Below, in pieces: positions 11,601 to 20,296 of a stretch of DNA of 64,000 nt (positions within the stretch are counted from its first letter, which is position 1; each line of letters opens with the position of its first letter). Made by a program: the position numbers and the translations under genes. Origin of the DNA: G958295935 sp965224235 (GTDB lineage Bacteria; Chloroflexota; Dehalococcoidia; Lucifugimonadales; Lucifugimonadaceae); the NCBI GenBank assembly GCA_965224235.1, contig CBDCYP010000001.1, positions 1,079,248 through 1,143,247 on the forward strand, given 5' to 3'. The notes beneath the pieces are model-generated. The model was not told the DNA's origin and searched no databases. It worked only from the letters and a program-made list of their open reading frames with translations.

Positions 11601-14600
11601 GGTGGTCTGGCCCGTACCGCCGGCGCTGGCGGCCTGGCTGCTGGTCTGCGTGTCCCAGTAGCTGGCGGTGACCGTGGCGTCCGAAGTAGTCTCGCCCACC
11701 AGCCCGCCCTTGGTCCTGGCCGCGTTCCAGGCGGGGCCCGCCTGCATACTCACCACGGATACGGCCCCTCTGGCGTAGCTGTTGGTGATGCTGGCCGAGC
11801 TGCTCCGGTTGAACCCCGCCAGTCCGCCCACCGCCTTGTTGCCGGTGACTGTCACGCTGGAATAGCTGTTGGTTACAGCGCCTCTGTTGTCGCCCACCAG
11901 CCCGCCCACGTTCTCGTGTCCCTTAACTGCGCCGGTGGAGTAGGAGAGCGCCACCGCGCCCCGGTTGCTCCCCACCAACCCCGCGATGGAGCTGAAGACG
12001 GGGTCTCCTGTTGAGCGGTCGATGTCCACGTTTTCCAGCCCCACGTTGCGGATGACCGCGGCCGTGCCGGCGCTGCCGAACAGGCCAACGTTTGACCCGC
12101 TTCTTCTGATGTACAGGTGGGAGATGGCGTGGCCCCCGCCGTCGAAGATCGCGTTGAAGGGGTTGGCCCAATTGCCGATGGGCGCCCAGCCGGCGCCGCC
12201 GTTCCACCAGGCGGCGTCGGCGCTGGTGATAGCGTTGTCGTTGCTCTGGTCGAAGTCCAGGTCCGCCGTCAACTCGTAGCCCGTGCAGGTGTTGCTGGCG
12301 CAGCCCATGCTGGCCGCCGGGTTGGGGAAAGCCGTCGCGTAGCCCGCATTCGTAGACGCCCCGTCGCCGTTCAGGTCCCAGCGGATGGCGTTCAGCTTAT
12401 CCAGGCTGTCCACCTCGATGAGGCCGTCGTTGTCCGTGTCATAGTCCACAGTGACCACCGGCGCCGCGCGGGGCTGACGGCCGAAGTCGCCGTCCACGGC
12501 TGATTTGACGCCGTCGTCGTTGAAGTCCGCCTTCAGCGCCGGGTACTGGCTGGCCGTCCCAAAGTCCCACGGGTCGTCGCCGCCGGCCGTGCTGTCCAGG
12601 TTGAGATTCCAGTTGGCGTAGATGCCCGCGTAGCCGTCGGACTGCTCGGGCGTCGCCAGGTCGTTGGTGGTCTTGCCTACGCCGCCGGAGCTGGTCGTCT
12701 GACTGCTGGTATCGGTGTTCCAGTAGCTGTTGGTGATCGTCCCCCCGCCGCGTAGGCCCACCAGCCCGCCCACATTGCTGCCGGTCCCGGTTACTGCGCC
12801 GGTGGAGTAGCCGGCGGTGATGTCACCGTCGGAACTGCCAACCAGCCCGCCAACTCCGATCCGACCGCTTACTGCCCCGGTAGCGTAGCCGGCCTTGATT
12901 ACCGTAGTACCGGTGGCGTTGCCCACCAGCCCGCCCACATAGTCCAGGCCAGTAACGCTGGCGGTGGAGTAGCTCCTCTGGATTTCACCCTCGAAGTAAC
13001 CCACCAGCCCGCCCACATAACTGTTGCTGGCAGTAACGCTGCCAGTGGAGTAGGCGAAATCCACCGCGCCGAAAGCGCTGCCGATCAGCGCGCCGGTGTA
13101 GTTTTGGCCGGTTACGTTGGCGCTCTCCAGCCCTACGTTGCGGATGGCGCTGGTGGCGGAGGAGGAGCCGAACAGCCCCAAGTCACCCGTGGAGCTCCGG
13201 CTGATGAACAGGTTGGAGATGGTGTGGCCGTCGCCGTCAAAGACGGCGTTGTACCGGGTGGCTGCGCTGGAGTCGGAGCCGATGGGCGCCCAGCCGTCGC
13301 CGCCGTTCCAGTAGGCGTCACTACTGTCGACCACTGCGGCGGAGCTCCCGGTCTTGTCCGTGTTGAAGTCCAGGTCCGCCGTCAGCTCGTAGCCCAGGCA
13401 GGTGGCTGCGCAGCCCATGCCCGAGGCGGCGTTGAGGAAGGCGCCGGTGTAGTCGGCGTGGGTGGAGTCCCCGTTGCCGTCCAGGTCGTGCCGGATGGCG
13501 TTTAGCTGGGCCAGCGTGGAAACCTCGATGAGGTTGTTGTCGTCCAGGTCATAGTCCACCGCCACTACCGGCGCCGCGCGGGGCTGTCTGCCGAAGTCGC
13601 CGTCCGCGGCTGATTTGACGCTGTCGCGGTTGAAGTCTGCCTTCAGCGCCGGGTACTGGCTGGCCGTGCCAAAGTCCCACGGGTCGTCGCCGCCGGCCGT
13701 GCTGTCCAGGTTCAGATTCCAGTTGGCATAGATGCCCGCATAGCCGTCGGACTGCTCGGGCGTCGCCAGGTCGTTGGTGGTCCTGCCTACGCCGGTGGCG
13801 GCGTCATTGTCATCGGCGATGCCGCTGGTGGTGACGTCCCAGTAGCTGTCGGTGACCGTGCCGCTGTCGTCGGGTTGGCCAGGTAGACCAAATAGGATGG
13901 GATTGGAGGCGACCAACCCCCTCGCCACGGTGGAGCCGGTAACCGCCCCCCGGGCGTAGCTGGCGGTGATGGCTCCGTAGTAGTAGTTTCGGCCCACCAG
14001 CCCGCCGGCCCGGACGCCGCCCACAGCGCCGGTGGCATAGCTGGCCTTGACCGCGCCGTTGCTTTGGCCAATCAGTCCGCCGGAATAGTTGCCCGTGCCG
14101 GTTACAGAGGCCGTGGAATAGCTGGTCTCAATGCTGCCGGTTCTGCCGGAGTTCCCCACCAGCCCGCCGACCCGGACCCTGCCGACAACGCTGCCGGTGG
14201 TATAGGTGAACTCCACCTCGCCGTTGGTCTCGCCAAGCAATATGCCGACGTTGTCCTGGCCGGTGACGGCGGCGTCCTCCAGTCCCACGTTGCGCGCCCG
14301 GATCCACGCCCCGGCGGCCCCGAACAGCCCCACGTAGTCGGTGGCCCCCCGGCTGATGAACAGGTTGGAGATGGTGTAGCCCCGGCCGTCGAACACGGTG
14401 TTGAAGCGGCTGGCGCTGGTTCCAATCGGTTCCCAGCCCGAGCCGCCGTTCCAGTAAGTATCACCGAGGTTGGCCGTGCCGCTGCCGTTGGTGTCGAAGT
14501 CCAGGTCCGCCGTCAGCTCATAGCCGAGGCAGTCGTTGTCGTCGGCGTCGGCGGCGGTGATGGGGCAGCCCATGCCGGTTTCCGGGTTGGGGAAAGCCGT

Positions 14601-17600
14601 CGCGTACCCCGCATCCGTAGACGCGCCGTCGCCGTTCAGGTCCCACCGCATCGCGTTCAACTGGGCCAGGTCAGACACCTCGATCAGGCCGTTGTCGTCG
14701 CTGTCGTAGTCGACGGCCACCGCCGGCGCCGCGCGGCCCTGCCGCCCGAACTCATAGGCGCTGGGCGTGCCGTCGCCGTCCCACTCCACCTTCAGCGCCG
14801 GGTACTCGCTCGCCGTCCCGAAGTCCCACGGGTCGTCGCCGCCGGCCGTGCTGTCCAGGTTCAGATTCCAGTTGGCGTAAATGCCCGCGTAGCCGTTGGT
14901 CTGCGTGGGCGACTGCAACTGGCTGGTGGTCTTGCCCTCGCCGGTGGCGGCGTTGCTGTCGTCGGCGATGCCGGAGGTGGTGACGTTCCAGTAGCTGTCC
15001 GTTATCGTCCCAACCCCAAAGGAGTTTAAGCCCATCAGCCCGCCCACATTGCCGCCGGTCCCGGTTGCCGAGCCAGTGAAGTAGCTGGCGGTGATGCTCC
15101 CGCTGAAGCTGCCAACCAGCCCGCCAACGTAGTCGGCCCCGGTTACCGCCCCGGTGGCGTAGCTGGCCTTGATTGCGCCACCGAATGAGCCCGCCAGCCC
15201 GCCTATGAGCTGACCCGAGCCGGTGACGCCGGCAGTGGAATAGGACCTCTGGATTATACCAGTGGCGCCACTGGCGCCACTGGAGTGGCCCACCAGTCCG
15301 CCCACATTATCGTTGCCAGCAACGCTGCCGGTGGAGTAGGAGGCATCCAACAACGTGCCATAAACGCTGCCGATCAGCGCGCCGGTGTAGTTTTGGCCGG
15401 TTACGTTGGCGCTCTCCAGCCCTACGTTGCGGACGGCGCTGGTGGCAGAGGTGGTGCCGAACAGCCCCACGTGATTCGTGGAGTTCCGGCTGATGAACAG
15501 GTTGGAGATGGTGTGGCCGTCGCCGTCGAAGGTCGCACTGTACTGGGTGGATGCGCTGGAGTCGGAGCCGATGGGAGCCCAGCCGGCGCCCCCGTCCCAG
15601 TAGGCGTCACTACTGTCGACCACTGCGGCGGAGCTCCCGGTCTTGTCCGTGTTGAAGTCCAGGTCCGCCGTCAGCTCGTAGCCCGTGCACGTCGGCTGGT
15701 CGGGCGTGCCCGCGTCGCTGTCGTGGTCCGCGACGGGACAGCCCATGCCCGCAGCCGGAGTGGTGAAGGCGTTGCTGCTGAAGTAGGCGGCGTTGGTCGA
15801 CACCCCGTCCCCGTCCAGGTCGTGGCGCATCGCGTCCAGCTGGTCCAGGCTGTCCACTTCGATCAGCCCGTCGCTGTCGATGTCGTAGTCCACCGAGTCA
15901 GTCGCCCCCTCACTCTCGTCGCTAACGTTGACGGTTACCTCCATGGTTGCTTCGCCGCCGCTGGGATCAACGGCCTTAACCTGGAAGACGTAGCTGCTCT
16001 TGCTTTCGTAATCCAGCACGAACTTGCTCTTGATCTGGGCGGTGCTTGGGTCAATGGCGAAGTAAACGCCATCGGCGCCGGTTAGCGAATAAACGAGGGT
16101 GTCGCCATCACCGTCGTTGGCGGTCATCAGGTTGCCGACGTTGCGGCCGGCATGGACGTTCTCGTCTATGGAGGCCGACAGGGCGGCGTCGCTGAAAGCC
16201 GGCGAGTTGTTGACCACCGGCGCCGAGCGGCCCTGCCGCCCGAACTCGTAGGCCGTGGGCGTGCCGTCGCCGTCCCACTCCACCTTCAGCGCCGGGTACT
16301 CGCTCGCCGTCCCGAAGTCCCACGGGTCGTCGCCGCCGGCCGTGCTGTCCAGGTTCAGGTTCCAGTTGGCGTAAATGCCCGCGTAGCCGTTGGTCTGCGT
16401 GGGCGACTGCAACTGGCTGGTGGTCTTGCCCACGCCGGTGGCGGCGTTGTTGTCGTCGGCCTGAGTCGAGGTGGTGACGTCCCAGTAGCTGTTGGTGATG
16501 GTGCCCGCGTTGACGCCCACTAGCCCGCCGACGTCGCTGCCGGTCCCGCTTACCTCTCCTGTGGCGTAGCTGGCGATGATCGAGCCGGAGTCGCTAGAGT
16601 TTAGGGCTCGGCTGTTGGCGCCCACCAGCCCGCCAACGTAGTCCACACCGGTAACCGCGCCGGTGGCGTAGCTTGCCGTCAGAGTGCCGATGTTGTTGCC
16701 CACCAACCCGCCTATATCATCGCCCGAGCCGGTGACGCTGGCCGTGGAGTAGCTCCTCTGCATTGTCCCACCACTGTTCATGTACCCCATCAGCCCGCCC
16801 ACATCGCCCGCGCCGGTGACGCTGCCAGTGGAGTAGACGGAATCCACAGCGCCGTAAGCAGTGCCAATCAGTGCGCCGGTGTAATCGCTGCCGGTTACAG
16901 CCACGTCCACCAGCCCCACGTTGCGGACGGCGCTGGTTGCGGAGGCGGCGCCGAACAGCCCCACGTCATCCGTGGAGCTCCGGCTGATGAACAGGTTGGA
17001 GATGGTGTGGCCGTCGCCGTCGAAGGTCGCACTGTACTGGGTGGATGCGCTGGAGTCGGAGCCGATGGGAGCCCAGCCGGCGCCCCCGTCCCAGTAGGCG
17101 TCACTACTGTCGACCACTGCGGCGGAGCTCCCGGTCTTGTCCGTGTTGAAGTCCAGGTCCGCCGTCAGCTCGTAGCCCGTGCACGTCGGCTGGTCGGGCG
17201 TGCCCGCGTCGCTGTCGTGGTCCGCGACGGGACAGCCCATGCCCGCAGCCGGAGTGGTGAAGGCGTTGCTGCTGAAGTAGGCGGCGTTGGTCGACACCCC
17301 GTCCCCGTCCAGGTCGTGGCGCATCGCGTCCAGCTGGTCCAGGCTGTCCACTTCGATCAGCCCGTCGCTGTCGATGTCGTAGTCCACCGAGTCAGTCGCC
17401 CCCTCACTCTCGTCGCTAACGTTGACGGTTACCTCCATGGTTGCTTCGCCGCCGCTGGGATCAACGGCCTTAACCTGGAAGACGTAGCTGCTCTTGCTTT
17501 CGTAGTCCAGCACGAACTTGCTCTTGATCTGGGCGCTGCTTGGGTCAATGGCGAAGTAAACGCCATCGGCGCCGGTTAGCGAATAAACGAGGGTGTCGCC

Positions 17601-20138
17601 ATCACGGTCGTTGGCGGTCATCAGGTTGCCGACGTTGCGGCCGGCATGGACGTTCTCGTCTATGGAGGCCGACAGGGCGGCGTCGCTGAAAGCCGGCGAG
17701 TTGTTGACCACCGGCGCGGAGCGGGGCTGACGGCCGAAGTCGCCGTCCGCGGCTGATTTGACGCCGTCGCCGTTGAAGTCTGCCTTCAGCGCCGGATACT
17801 GGCTGGCCGTGCCAAAGTCCCACGGGTCGTCGGCGCCGGTGGTGGTCGTGCTGTCGCCGTCGGCGTTGTCCACGTCCACGTTCCAGGCAGAGTAGATGGC
17901 GGCGCCGCTGCCGTAGGCCTGCGGCGTCTGGAGGTCGGACGTGGTCATGCCCTCGCCGGTGGCGGCGTCGCTGTCGTCGGCGATGCCGCTGGTGGTGACG
18001 TCCCAATAGCTGGCGTTGATGGTCCCCACCTGGCTTCCCACCAGGCCGCCCACGTTGGTTCCGACGGGGCTGGAGGTGGACGAAGCGGCGCCTCGGGAGT
18101 AGCTGTAGGCGATATCGCCGTTAGCCCGTCCGACCAGACCGCCCACGTAGTCGGCGCCGCTGGCCGCGCCGGTGGCGTAGCTGACGATGATAGAGCTGTT
18201 GTAGTCGGCCGAGCCCGCCAGGCCGCCGGCGTAGTTGCCGGTGGCGGTTGCCGCGCCAGTGGCGTAGGAGGCCAGGATTTCGCCCTTGCTTTCACCAATC
18301 AACCCGCCGGCGTAGTCATCCCCCGCCGTCACCGTGGCCGTCGAGTAGCTGTACTCGATCAGCGCCGAGGCAGATCCGGTGCTCCCCACCAGGCCGCCGG
18401 CCTTCTCGCCGTCTCCCCCGCTGCTGCCCACGGCGGTTACCGCGCCGGTCGAGGAAACATTGCTCACCGTGCCCTGGGTGATGTGGCCCACCACCGCGCC
18501 CACGTTGCCGCGCCCCGTCACCGAGACGCCGGTCAGACGCAGGTGGCGGACCTCTCCCGGCGACATCAGGCTGGCGAACAGCCCCACATAGTTCGACTTG
18601 TTGGCATCACGGGTGTTCACCATGTTCGACGTGGGGCGGTTGATAAACAGGTTGGCGATGGTGTGCCGGCCCCCGTCGAAGACGGCCATGTACGGGGCGC
18701 TCTCGCTGGCGATAGGGCTCCAGCCCAACCCGCCGTTCCAGTAGTCGTCACTGCTGTCGACCACTGCGGCGGAGCTCCCGGTGGTGTCCGTGTTGAAGTC
18801 CAGGTCCGCCGTCAGCTCGTAGCCCAGGCAGTCGTTGTCATCGGCATCGGTGGCGGTGACGGGGCAGCCCATGCCCGTTGCGGGAGTGGGGAAGGCCAGC
18901 GCGTAGCCCGCGTTGGTAGAGGCGCCATTACCGTCCAGGTCCCACCGGATGGCGTTCAGCTTGACCAGGCTATCGACCTCGATCAGGCCGTTGTCGTCGT
19001 CGTCATAGTCCGTCGGCAGGGAGCGGCCCTGCCCTCCAAACTCGTAGGCGCTGGGCGTGCCGTCGCCGTCGGTGTCGTACAACAATGCCGGGTACTGGCT
19101 GGCCGTCCCGAAGTCCCAGATGGCGGCGCTCCAACCGGAGTAGATGCCGGTGGCGCCGGTGGGCGATTGCAGCTGGGCGGTGGTCTTCTTGAAGTTATCG
19201 GGAAATATGCCGGCATAACTCCAGGGTGAGGATGAGGTCTGAGAATTCCAGTAGCTGGCGCTGACTGTAGCGGACCCGGTATTCGCGCCCACTATCCCGC
19301 CTTCGCTCCCGACTATGCCTGAATCGAAGCCACCGCGGCCCGTGGAATACGTCATTGACTTCGCACTTTGCGATCCTATGCTGTAGCTGTTGGTGATGCT
19401 GGCCACAGAACCATGGTTGCGACCCGCCAAGCCGCCAACATACCGGCTGCCGCCAGCGGTTACGTTGGCGTAGGAATTGGCGATCGTTCCCTGGTTGTCG
19501 CCCGCCAGCCCACCCACCCGCTCGACCCCCTGCGCCGAGCCCGTGGCGTAGCTGCGCTCGATCCGGCCTCGGTTGAACCCGACGATCGCTCCGACCGCAT
19601 CGGTCCGGGGCCGTCCGGTAGCTCGGTCGATGTCAACCGCCAACAGCGCGAGGTTGCGAATGATCGCGGCAGTACTGGTACTGCCAAACAGGCCCACGTT
19701 GCTCCCGCTGGCTCTGATCGTCATCTTCAAGATCGTGTGCCCGCCGCCGTCGAAGGTGGCCACGAAGGGGCTGGCAGACGTGCCAATAGGGCTCCATGAG
19801 GCGTAGGTATCGCTGCTGTCCACCGCCCCGCTGCTGTCGGTGTCGAAATCCAGGTCCGTCGTCAGCTCGTAGCCGGTGCAGGTGGCGGCGCAGCCCATGC
19901 TCGCAGCGGGAGTGAGGAAGGCCAGCGCGTAGCCCGCGTTGGTAGAGGCGCCATTACCGTCCAGGTCCCACCGGATGGCGTTTAGCTGCGCAAGGTTGGA
20001 AACCTCGATGAGGTTGTTGTCGTCGAGGTCGTAGTCGACCGCCTGCGCCCAGACGGGACTAGCCGAGAAGAGGAGCAGCGCTCCCAGCGCCAAGGCCAGC
20101 AGCCCGATGAGTCCGAACCGGGTGAGGCTGCCCGCCAT
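5604..20138 (-). CDS. Giant secreted GLUG/cadherin/Fn3 adhesin-like protein (gene B)
   Basis: About 4,844 residues. The chosen ATG at 20138 has an AGGTGAG Shine-Dalgarno-like site 4 nt upstream; an in-frame ATG at 20165 would add nine residues but abuts the poly-C tract with no visible ribosome site. Residues 1-32 are a Sec signal peptide: R7, a hydrophobic core, then SASPVWAQ. Nine long GLUG modules begin near residues 33, 376, 916, 1416, 1808, 2194, 2563, 2904 and 3443. Each opens with DYDxDxxxLIEV, carries GGLVG..YSTG repeats and an SYWD motif, and ends with WDFGTxSxYPALK and an acidic EFG loop. Cadherin repeats precede the third and fourth modules, and a cadherin plus Fn3 precede the ninth. 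The last roughly 950 residues are cadherin and Fn3 domains, a Pro/Ala/Glu-rich linker and a terminal Fn3-like domain. There is no LPXTG, transmembrane or autotransporter end. It is probably extracellular and calcium-dependent (inference). Confidence 0.88.
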   Translation of the reverse strand: MAGSLTRFGLIGLLALALGALLLFSASPVWAQAVDYDLDDNNLIEVSNLAQLNAIRWDLDGNGASTNAGYALAFLTPAASMGCAATCTGYELTTDLDFDTDSSGAVDSSDTYASWSPIGTSASPFVATFDGGGHTILKMTIRASGSNVGLFGSTSTAAIIRNLALLAVDIDRATGRPRTDAVGAIVGFNRGRIERSYATGSAQGVERVGGLAGDNQGTIANSYANVTAGGSRYVGGLAGRNHGSVASITNSYSIGSQSAKSMTYSTGRGGFDSGIVGSEGGIVGANTGSATVSASYWNSQTSSSPWSYAGIFPDNFKKTTAQLQSPTGATGIYSGWSAAIWDFGTASQYPALLYDTDGDGTPSAYEFGGQGRSLPTDYDDDDNGLIEVDSLVKLNAIRWDLDGNGASTNAGYALAFPTPATGMGCPVTATDADDNDCLGYELTADLDFNTDTTGSSAAVVDSSDDYWNGGLGWSPIASESAPYMAVFDGGRHTIANLFINRPTSNMVNTRDANKSNYVGLFASLMSPGEVRHLRLTGVSVTGRGNVGAVVGHITQGTVSNVSSTGAVTAVGSSGGDGEKAGGLVGSTGSASALIEYSYSTATVTAGDDYAGGLIGESKGEILASYATGAATATGNYAGGLAGSADYNSSIIVSYATGAASGADYVGGLVGRANGDIAYSYSRGAASSTSSPVGTNVGGLVGSQVGTINASYWDVTTSGIADDSDAATGEGMTTSDLQTPQAYGSGAAIYSAWNVDVDNADGDSTTTTGADDPWDFGTASQYPALKADFNGDGVKSAADGDFGRQPRSAPVVNNSPAFSDAALSASIDENVHAGRNVGNLMTANDRDGDTLVYSLTGADGVYFAIDPSSAQIKSKFVLDYESKSSYVFQVKAVDPSGGEATMEVTVNVSDESEGATDSVDYDIDSDGLIEVDSLDQLDAMRHDLDGDGVSTNAAYFSSNAFTTPAAGMGCPVADHDSDAGTPDQPTCTGYELTADLDFNTDKTGSSAAVVDSSDAYWDGGAGWAPIGSDSSASTQYSATFDGDGHTISNLFISRSSTDDVGLFGAASATSAVRNVGLVDVAVTGSDYTGALIGTAYGAVDSVYSTGSVTGAGDVGGLMGYMNSGGTMQRSYSTASVTGSGDDIGGLVGNNIGTLTASYATGAVTGVDYVGGLVGANSRALNSSDSGSIIASYATGEVSGTGSDVGGLVGVNAGTITNSYWDVTTSTQADDNNAATGVGKTTSQLQSPTQTNGYAGIYANWNLNLDSTAGGDDPWDFGTASEYPALKVEWDGDGTPTAYEFGRQGRSAPVVNNSPAFSDAALSASIDENVHAGRNVGNLMTANDGDGDTLVYSLTGADGVYFAIDPSTAQIKSKFVLDYESKSSYVFQVKAVDPSGGEATMEVTVNVSDESEGATDSVDYDIDSDGLIEVDSLDQLDAMRHDLDGDGVSTNAAYFSSNAFTTPAAGMGCPVADHDSDAGTPDQPTCTGYELTADLDFNTDKTGSSAAVVDSSDAYWDGGAGWAPIGSDSSASTQYSATFDGDGHTISNLFISRNSTNHVGLFGTTSATSAVRNVGLESANVTGQNYTGALIGSVYGTLLDASYSTGSVAGNDNVGGLVGHSSGASGATGIIQRSYSTAGVTGSGQLIGGLAGSFGGAIKASYATGAVTGADYVGGLVGSFSGSITASYFTGSATGTGGNVGGLMGLNSFGVGTITDSYWNVTTSGIADDSNAATGEGKTTSQLQSPTQTNGYAGIYANWNLNLDSTAGGDDPWDFGTASEYPALKVEWDGDGTPSAYEFGRQGRAAPAVAVDYDSDDNGLIEVSDLAQLNAMRWDLNGDGASTDAGYATAFPNPETGMGCPITAADADDNDCLGYELTADLDFDTNGSGTANLGDTYWNGGSGWEPIGTSASRFNTVFDGRGYTISNLFISRGATDYVGLFGAAGAWIRARNVGLEDAAVTGQDNVGILLGETNGEVEFTYTTGSVVGRVRVGGLVGNSGRTGSIETSYSTASVTGTGNYSGGLIGQSNGAVKASYATGAVGGVRAGGLVGRNYYYGAITASYARGAVTGSTVARGLVASNPILFGLPGQPDDSGTVTDSYWDVTTSGIADDNDAATGVGRTTNDLATPEQSDGYAGIYANWNLNLDSTAGGDDPWDFGTASQYPALKADFNRDSVKSAADGDFGRQPRAAPVVAVDYDLDDNNLIEVSTLAQLNAIRHDLDGNGDSTHADYTGAFLNAASGMGCAATCLGYELTADLDFNTDKTGSSAAVVDSSDAYWNGGDGWAPIGSDSSAATRYNAVFDGDGHTISNLFISRSSTGDLGLFGSSSATSAIRNVGLESANVTGQNYTGALIGSAFGAVDFAYSTGSVTASNSYVGGLVGYFEGEIQRSYSTASVTGLDYVGGLVGNATGTTVIKAGYATGAVSGRIGVGGLVGSSDGDITAGYSTGAVTGTGSNVGGLVGLRGGGTITNSYWNTDTSSQTTSSGGVGKTTNDLATPEQSDGYAGIYANWNLNLDSTAGGDDPWDFGTASQYPALKADFNDDGVKSAVDGDFGRQPRAAPVVTVDYDTDNDGLIEVDSLDKLNAIRWDLNGDGASTNAGYATAFPNPAASMGCASNTCTGYELTADLDFDQSNDNAITSADAAWWNGGAGWAPIGNWANPFNAIFDGGGHAISHLYIRRSGSNVGLFGSAGTAAVIRNVGLENVDIDRSTGDPVFSSIAGLVGSNRGAVALSYSTGAVKGHENVGGLVGDNRGAVTNSYSSVTVTGNKAVGGLAGFNRSSSASITNSYARGAVSVVSMQAGPAWNAARTKGGLVGETTSDATVTASYWDTQTSSQAASAGGTGQTTSGLQSPTGAAGIYGAWAAAIWDFGTASEYPALKYDTNENGLATWQEFGRQARSAPAQLMDYDRDDDGLIDVDSLAKLHAVRWDLDGNGASTNAGYALAFPNPETGMGCPVTTTDADDNDCTGYELTADLDFDTHGNDDTVTAADAAYWNGGAGWAPIGSSSAPFAATFDGAGHAIANLFINRGSTDYIGLFRVVGDGGRIRNLGLERVNITGRDFIGAVAGETSAFSGVEAVYVTGAVSGRDLIGGLIGEHHPNASLRNTYSAARVTGSSYVGGLLGYVSSSNATVYYSYARGVVTGRNSGGLLYPSADQYGINGQQTYWDTQTTGQATSNGGTGQSTSNLKTPTGASGIYSNWPTATWDFGTAIQYPALKYDTDGDGAASWQEFGRQPRSAANAAPTFDAADTTPTVAEGARLVGSYPASDPDGDALTYGKSGADATAFDISGAGALSLDSAADDERKSSYRVTLLVRDSKDADGHPDAAWDDSIDLIVGVDDDTSESPGAPAGLTANPIAEGLRVTWIAPVRTDQPPVTGYGVEYKLSTATAWTSHSHSDTRTDTQITGLTAGATYNVRVRALSHENPSGWTSANGVPAAAWQRVDYDTDDDGLIEINYLDQLNAMRWDADGDGAGGGSDYDAAFPDAAPGMGCPSGCTGYELEADLNFDTNGGSGADSGDDYWNGGRGWAPFQYYGIFEGNRHTISNLYVDRPNQDYVGLFSTAGIREGGVEYGEVRNLGLENVDVTGREYAGGLAGRAYGSARRVYTTGEVNGEHYVGGLVGEARSLISETYSKADVSGDGWESSNVGGLVGYLRLGTVKASYATGRVSGMNWVGGLVGHNSSSDDGGIIASYATGNLGFGGLEDTGSIPGRWVDGFSSRYYLPYTPTWVGGLVGDSSGPIVASYSTGGHPISLAGFQPGERKDRSRRDLAYMMEVHWKVGGLIGKSYGGQEYDSYWDILTSRHRPGDDKWVYGEGKTTEELQWVTDYTGIYANWDVDLDGDGFGDDPWDFGSSGHYPTLKVDWDGDGTATSYEFGGQGRMANDHVPSVAVGGTGVFEVTVPENTPSGAPIFGVTLPLAPADASSYNLFVDAQWPDGESFNIDATTGQLSAMDALDYESRDTYRIGITAVATDGARPSTGIIIRVTDVAEPPGAPTGVTIVPLKGSLEVSWTAPDMTGKPPLRIYEVTYYHDGDKAKITGAGTTTYTMTHLTPLITYAVQVRARNVDGWGPDSAVVLGTPYWFAPSAAATGAEPGTRLFRRSAAPPGQPANLRATPQADGSALVTWDAPSEAGDDAFYRVRRRVDADDGSYTVIARRVEAAGSDGVVAHRDEGNGREAGQRYLYSVRAFDGDGKALGRWTAGVRDNRPPAFAGDSASAFQVAENTAAGADIGSPVTATDPDDGDTLTYLLDGADAGHFAIDADSGRLQTSGALDYESQDSYTVTVIAADGAGLWVGLDVTITVTDVKEAPAFASSALEVSVAENTAAGTDIGDPVTATDSDGDSLTYTLGSAADDGHFVIDSDTGQLSTKGALDYEGTSSYAVTVTATDGGGLSASIAVTIKVDDVADTTPGQPDAPEISKVKQRSFRVTWTAPAAGSSAITGYGIQYKLSSEADSAYADAKPTKRGTVTGYNVVNRRGQSIVKGTSYDVRVRARSAEGWGEWSEAATVVTASPDPPPNNPPVFAASTAEVSVAENTAAGADIGSPVTATDPDDGDSLTYTLGTTADDGNFVIDSGTGQLSTNGALDYEAKDSYAVTVTATDGGGLSASIAVTIKVDDVADTPPGQPDAPEIINIKETSFRVTWTAAAAGSSAITGYGIQYKVTSEADSAYADAKPTPTGTVTGYNLVDRNGQSITAGTSYDVRVRARNAEGWGEWSDAAIAVTASPAPVVVATPTPAPPPSSAPASGDEAEADDSAQEESADAAGSYQATAYFAQGRVWIKWDDVDGAKRYTVQKNGLLTPGWYISTSFFDGDVEENTRYEYRITAYDGDDNVLVVMTAATGE
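15600..16215. repeat. Block shared with 17095-17710 and with gene C, copy 1 in gene B
   Basis: This cadherin plus module-start block repeats 1,494 bp further along in gene B and again in gene C. The two gene B copies differ at only a few positions (for example CACCGTCG versus CACGGTCG near 16110/17605). Confidence 0.75.
17095..17710. repeat. Block shared with 15600-16215 and with gene C, copy 2 in gene B
   Basis: Second gene B copy of the near-identical block. It encodes the DENVHAGRNVGNLMTAND cadherin and the VDYDIDSDG module opening. Confidence 0.75.
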
Positions 20139-20142
20139 CACG

Positions 20143-20149
20143 CTCACCT
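20143..20149 (-). promoter_or_regulatory. Ribosome binding site deciding the gene B start
   Basis: The minus strand reads AGGTGAG followed by four bases and the ATG at 20138. The upstream in-frame ATG at 20165 is preceded only by GATT and the poly-C run. This favours the internal ATG, which also gives a signal peptide of normal length. Confidence 0.55.
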
Positions 20150-20169
20150 GCCCGCCTGTCCGCATAATC

Positions 20170-20195
20170 GGGGGGGGGGGGGGGGGGGGGGGGGG
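20170..20195. repeat. 26-bp G/C homopolymer in the gene B 5' leader
   Basis: There are 26 uninterrupted G's on the + strand, which is poly-C on the coding strand. The tract ends 4 nt before the ATG at 20165 and about 31 nt before the preferred ATG at 20138. The same arrangement precedes gene C (28 bp). Long mononucleotide runs at this position are classic sites of slipped-strand phase variation. The exact length is unreliable in most sequencing. Confidence 0.9.
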
Positions 20196-20203
20196 TAGAT
20201 AAC

Positions 20204-20231
20204 GCCGCCGACGCGGCGTCGCGCCAACGGC
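20204..20231 (-). promoter_or_regulatory. Conserved leader hairpin next to the poly-C tract (gene B)
   Basis: The minus-strand leader folds as a 12-bp GC-rich stem (GCCGTTGGCGCG with its partner, three G-U pairs) around a 4-nt loop, ending 8 nt before the poly-C run. The same hairpin recurs at 63454-63481 and 63662-63689 with the sequence changes mostly keeping the pairing. No U-run follows, so it is not an ordinary terminator. It could affect translation or transcript stability (inference). Confidence 0.55.
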
Positions 20232-20296
20232 AGATTTGGCTAGGGTCGGGTTTCATTGTTTGCGGCACCCTCAAAGTCAAAATCAAACGACCTGTG

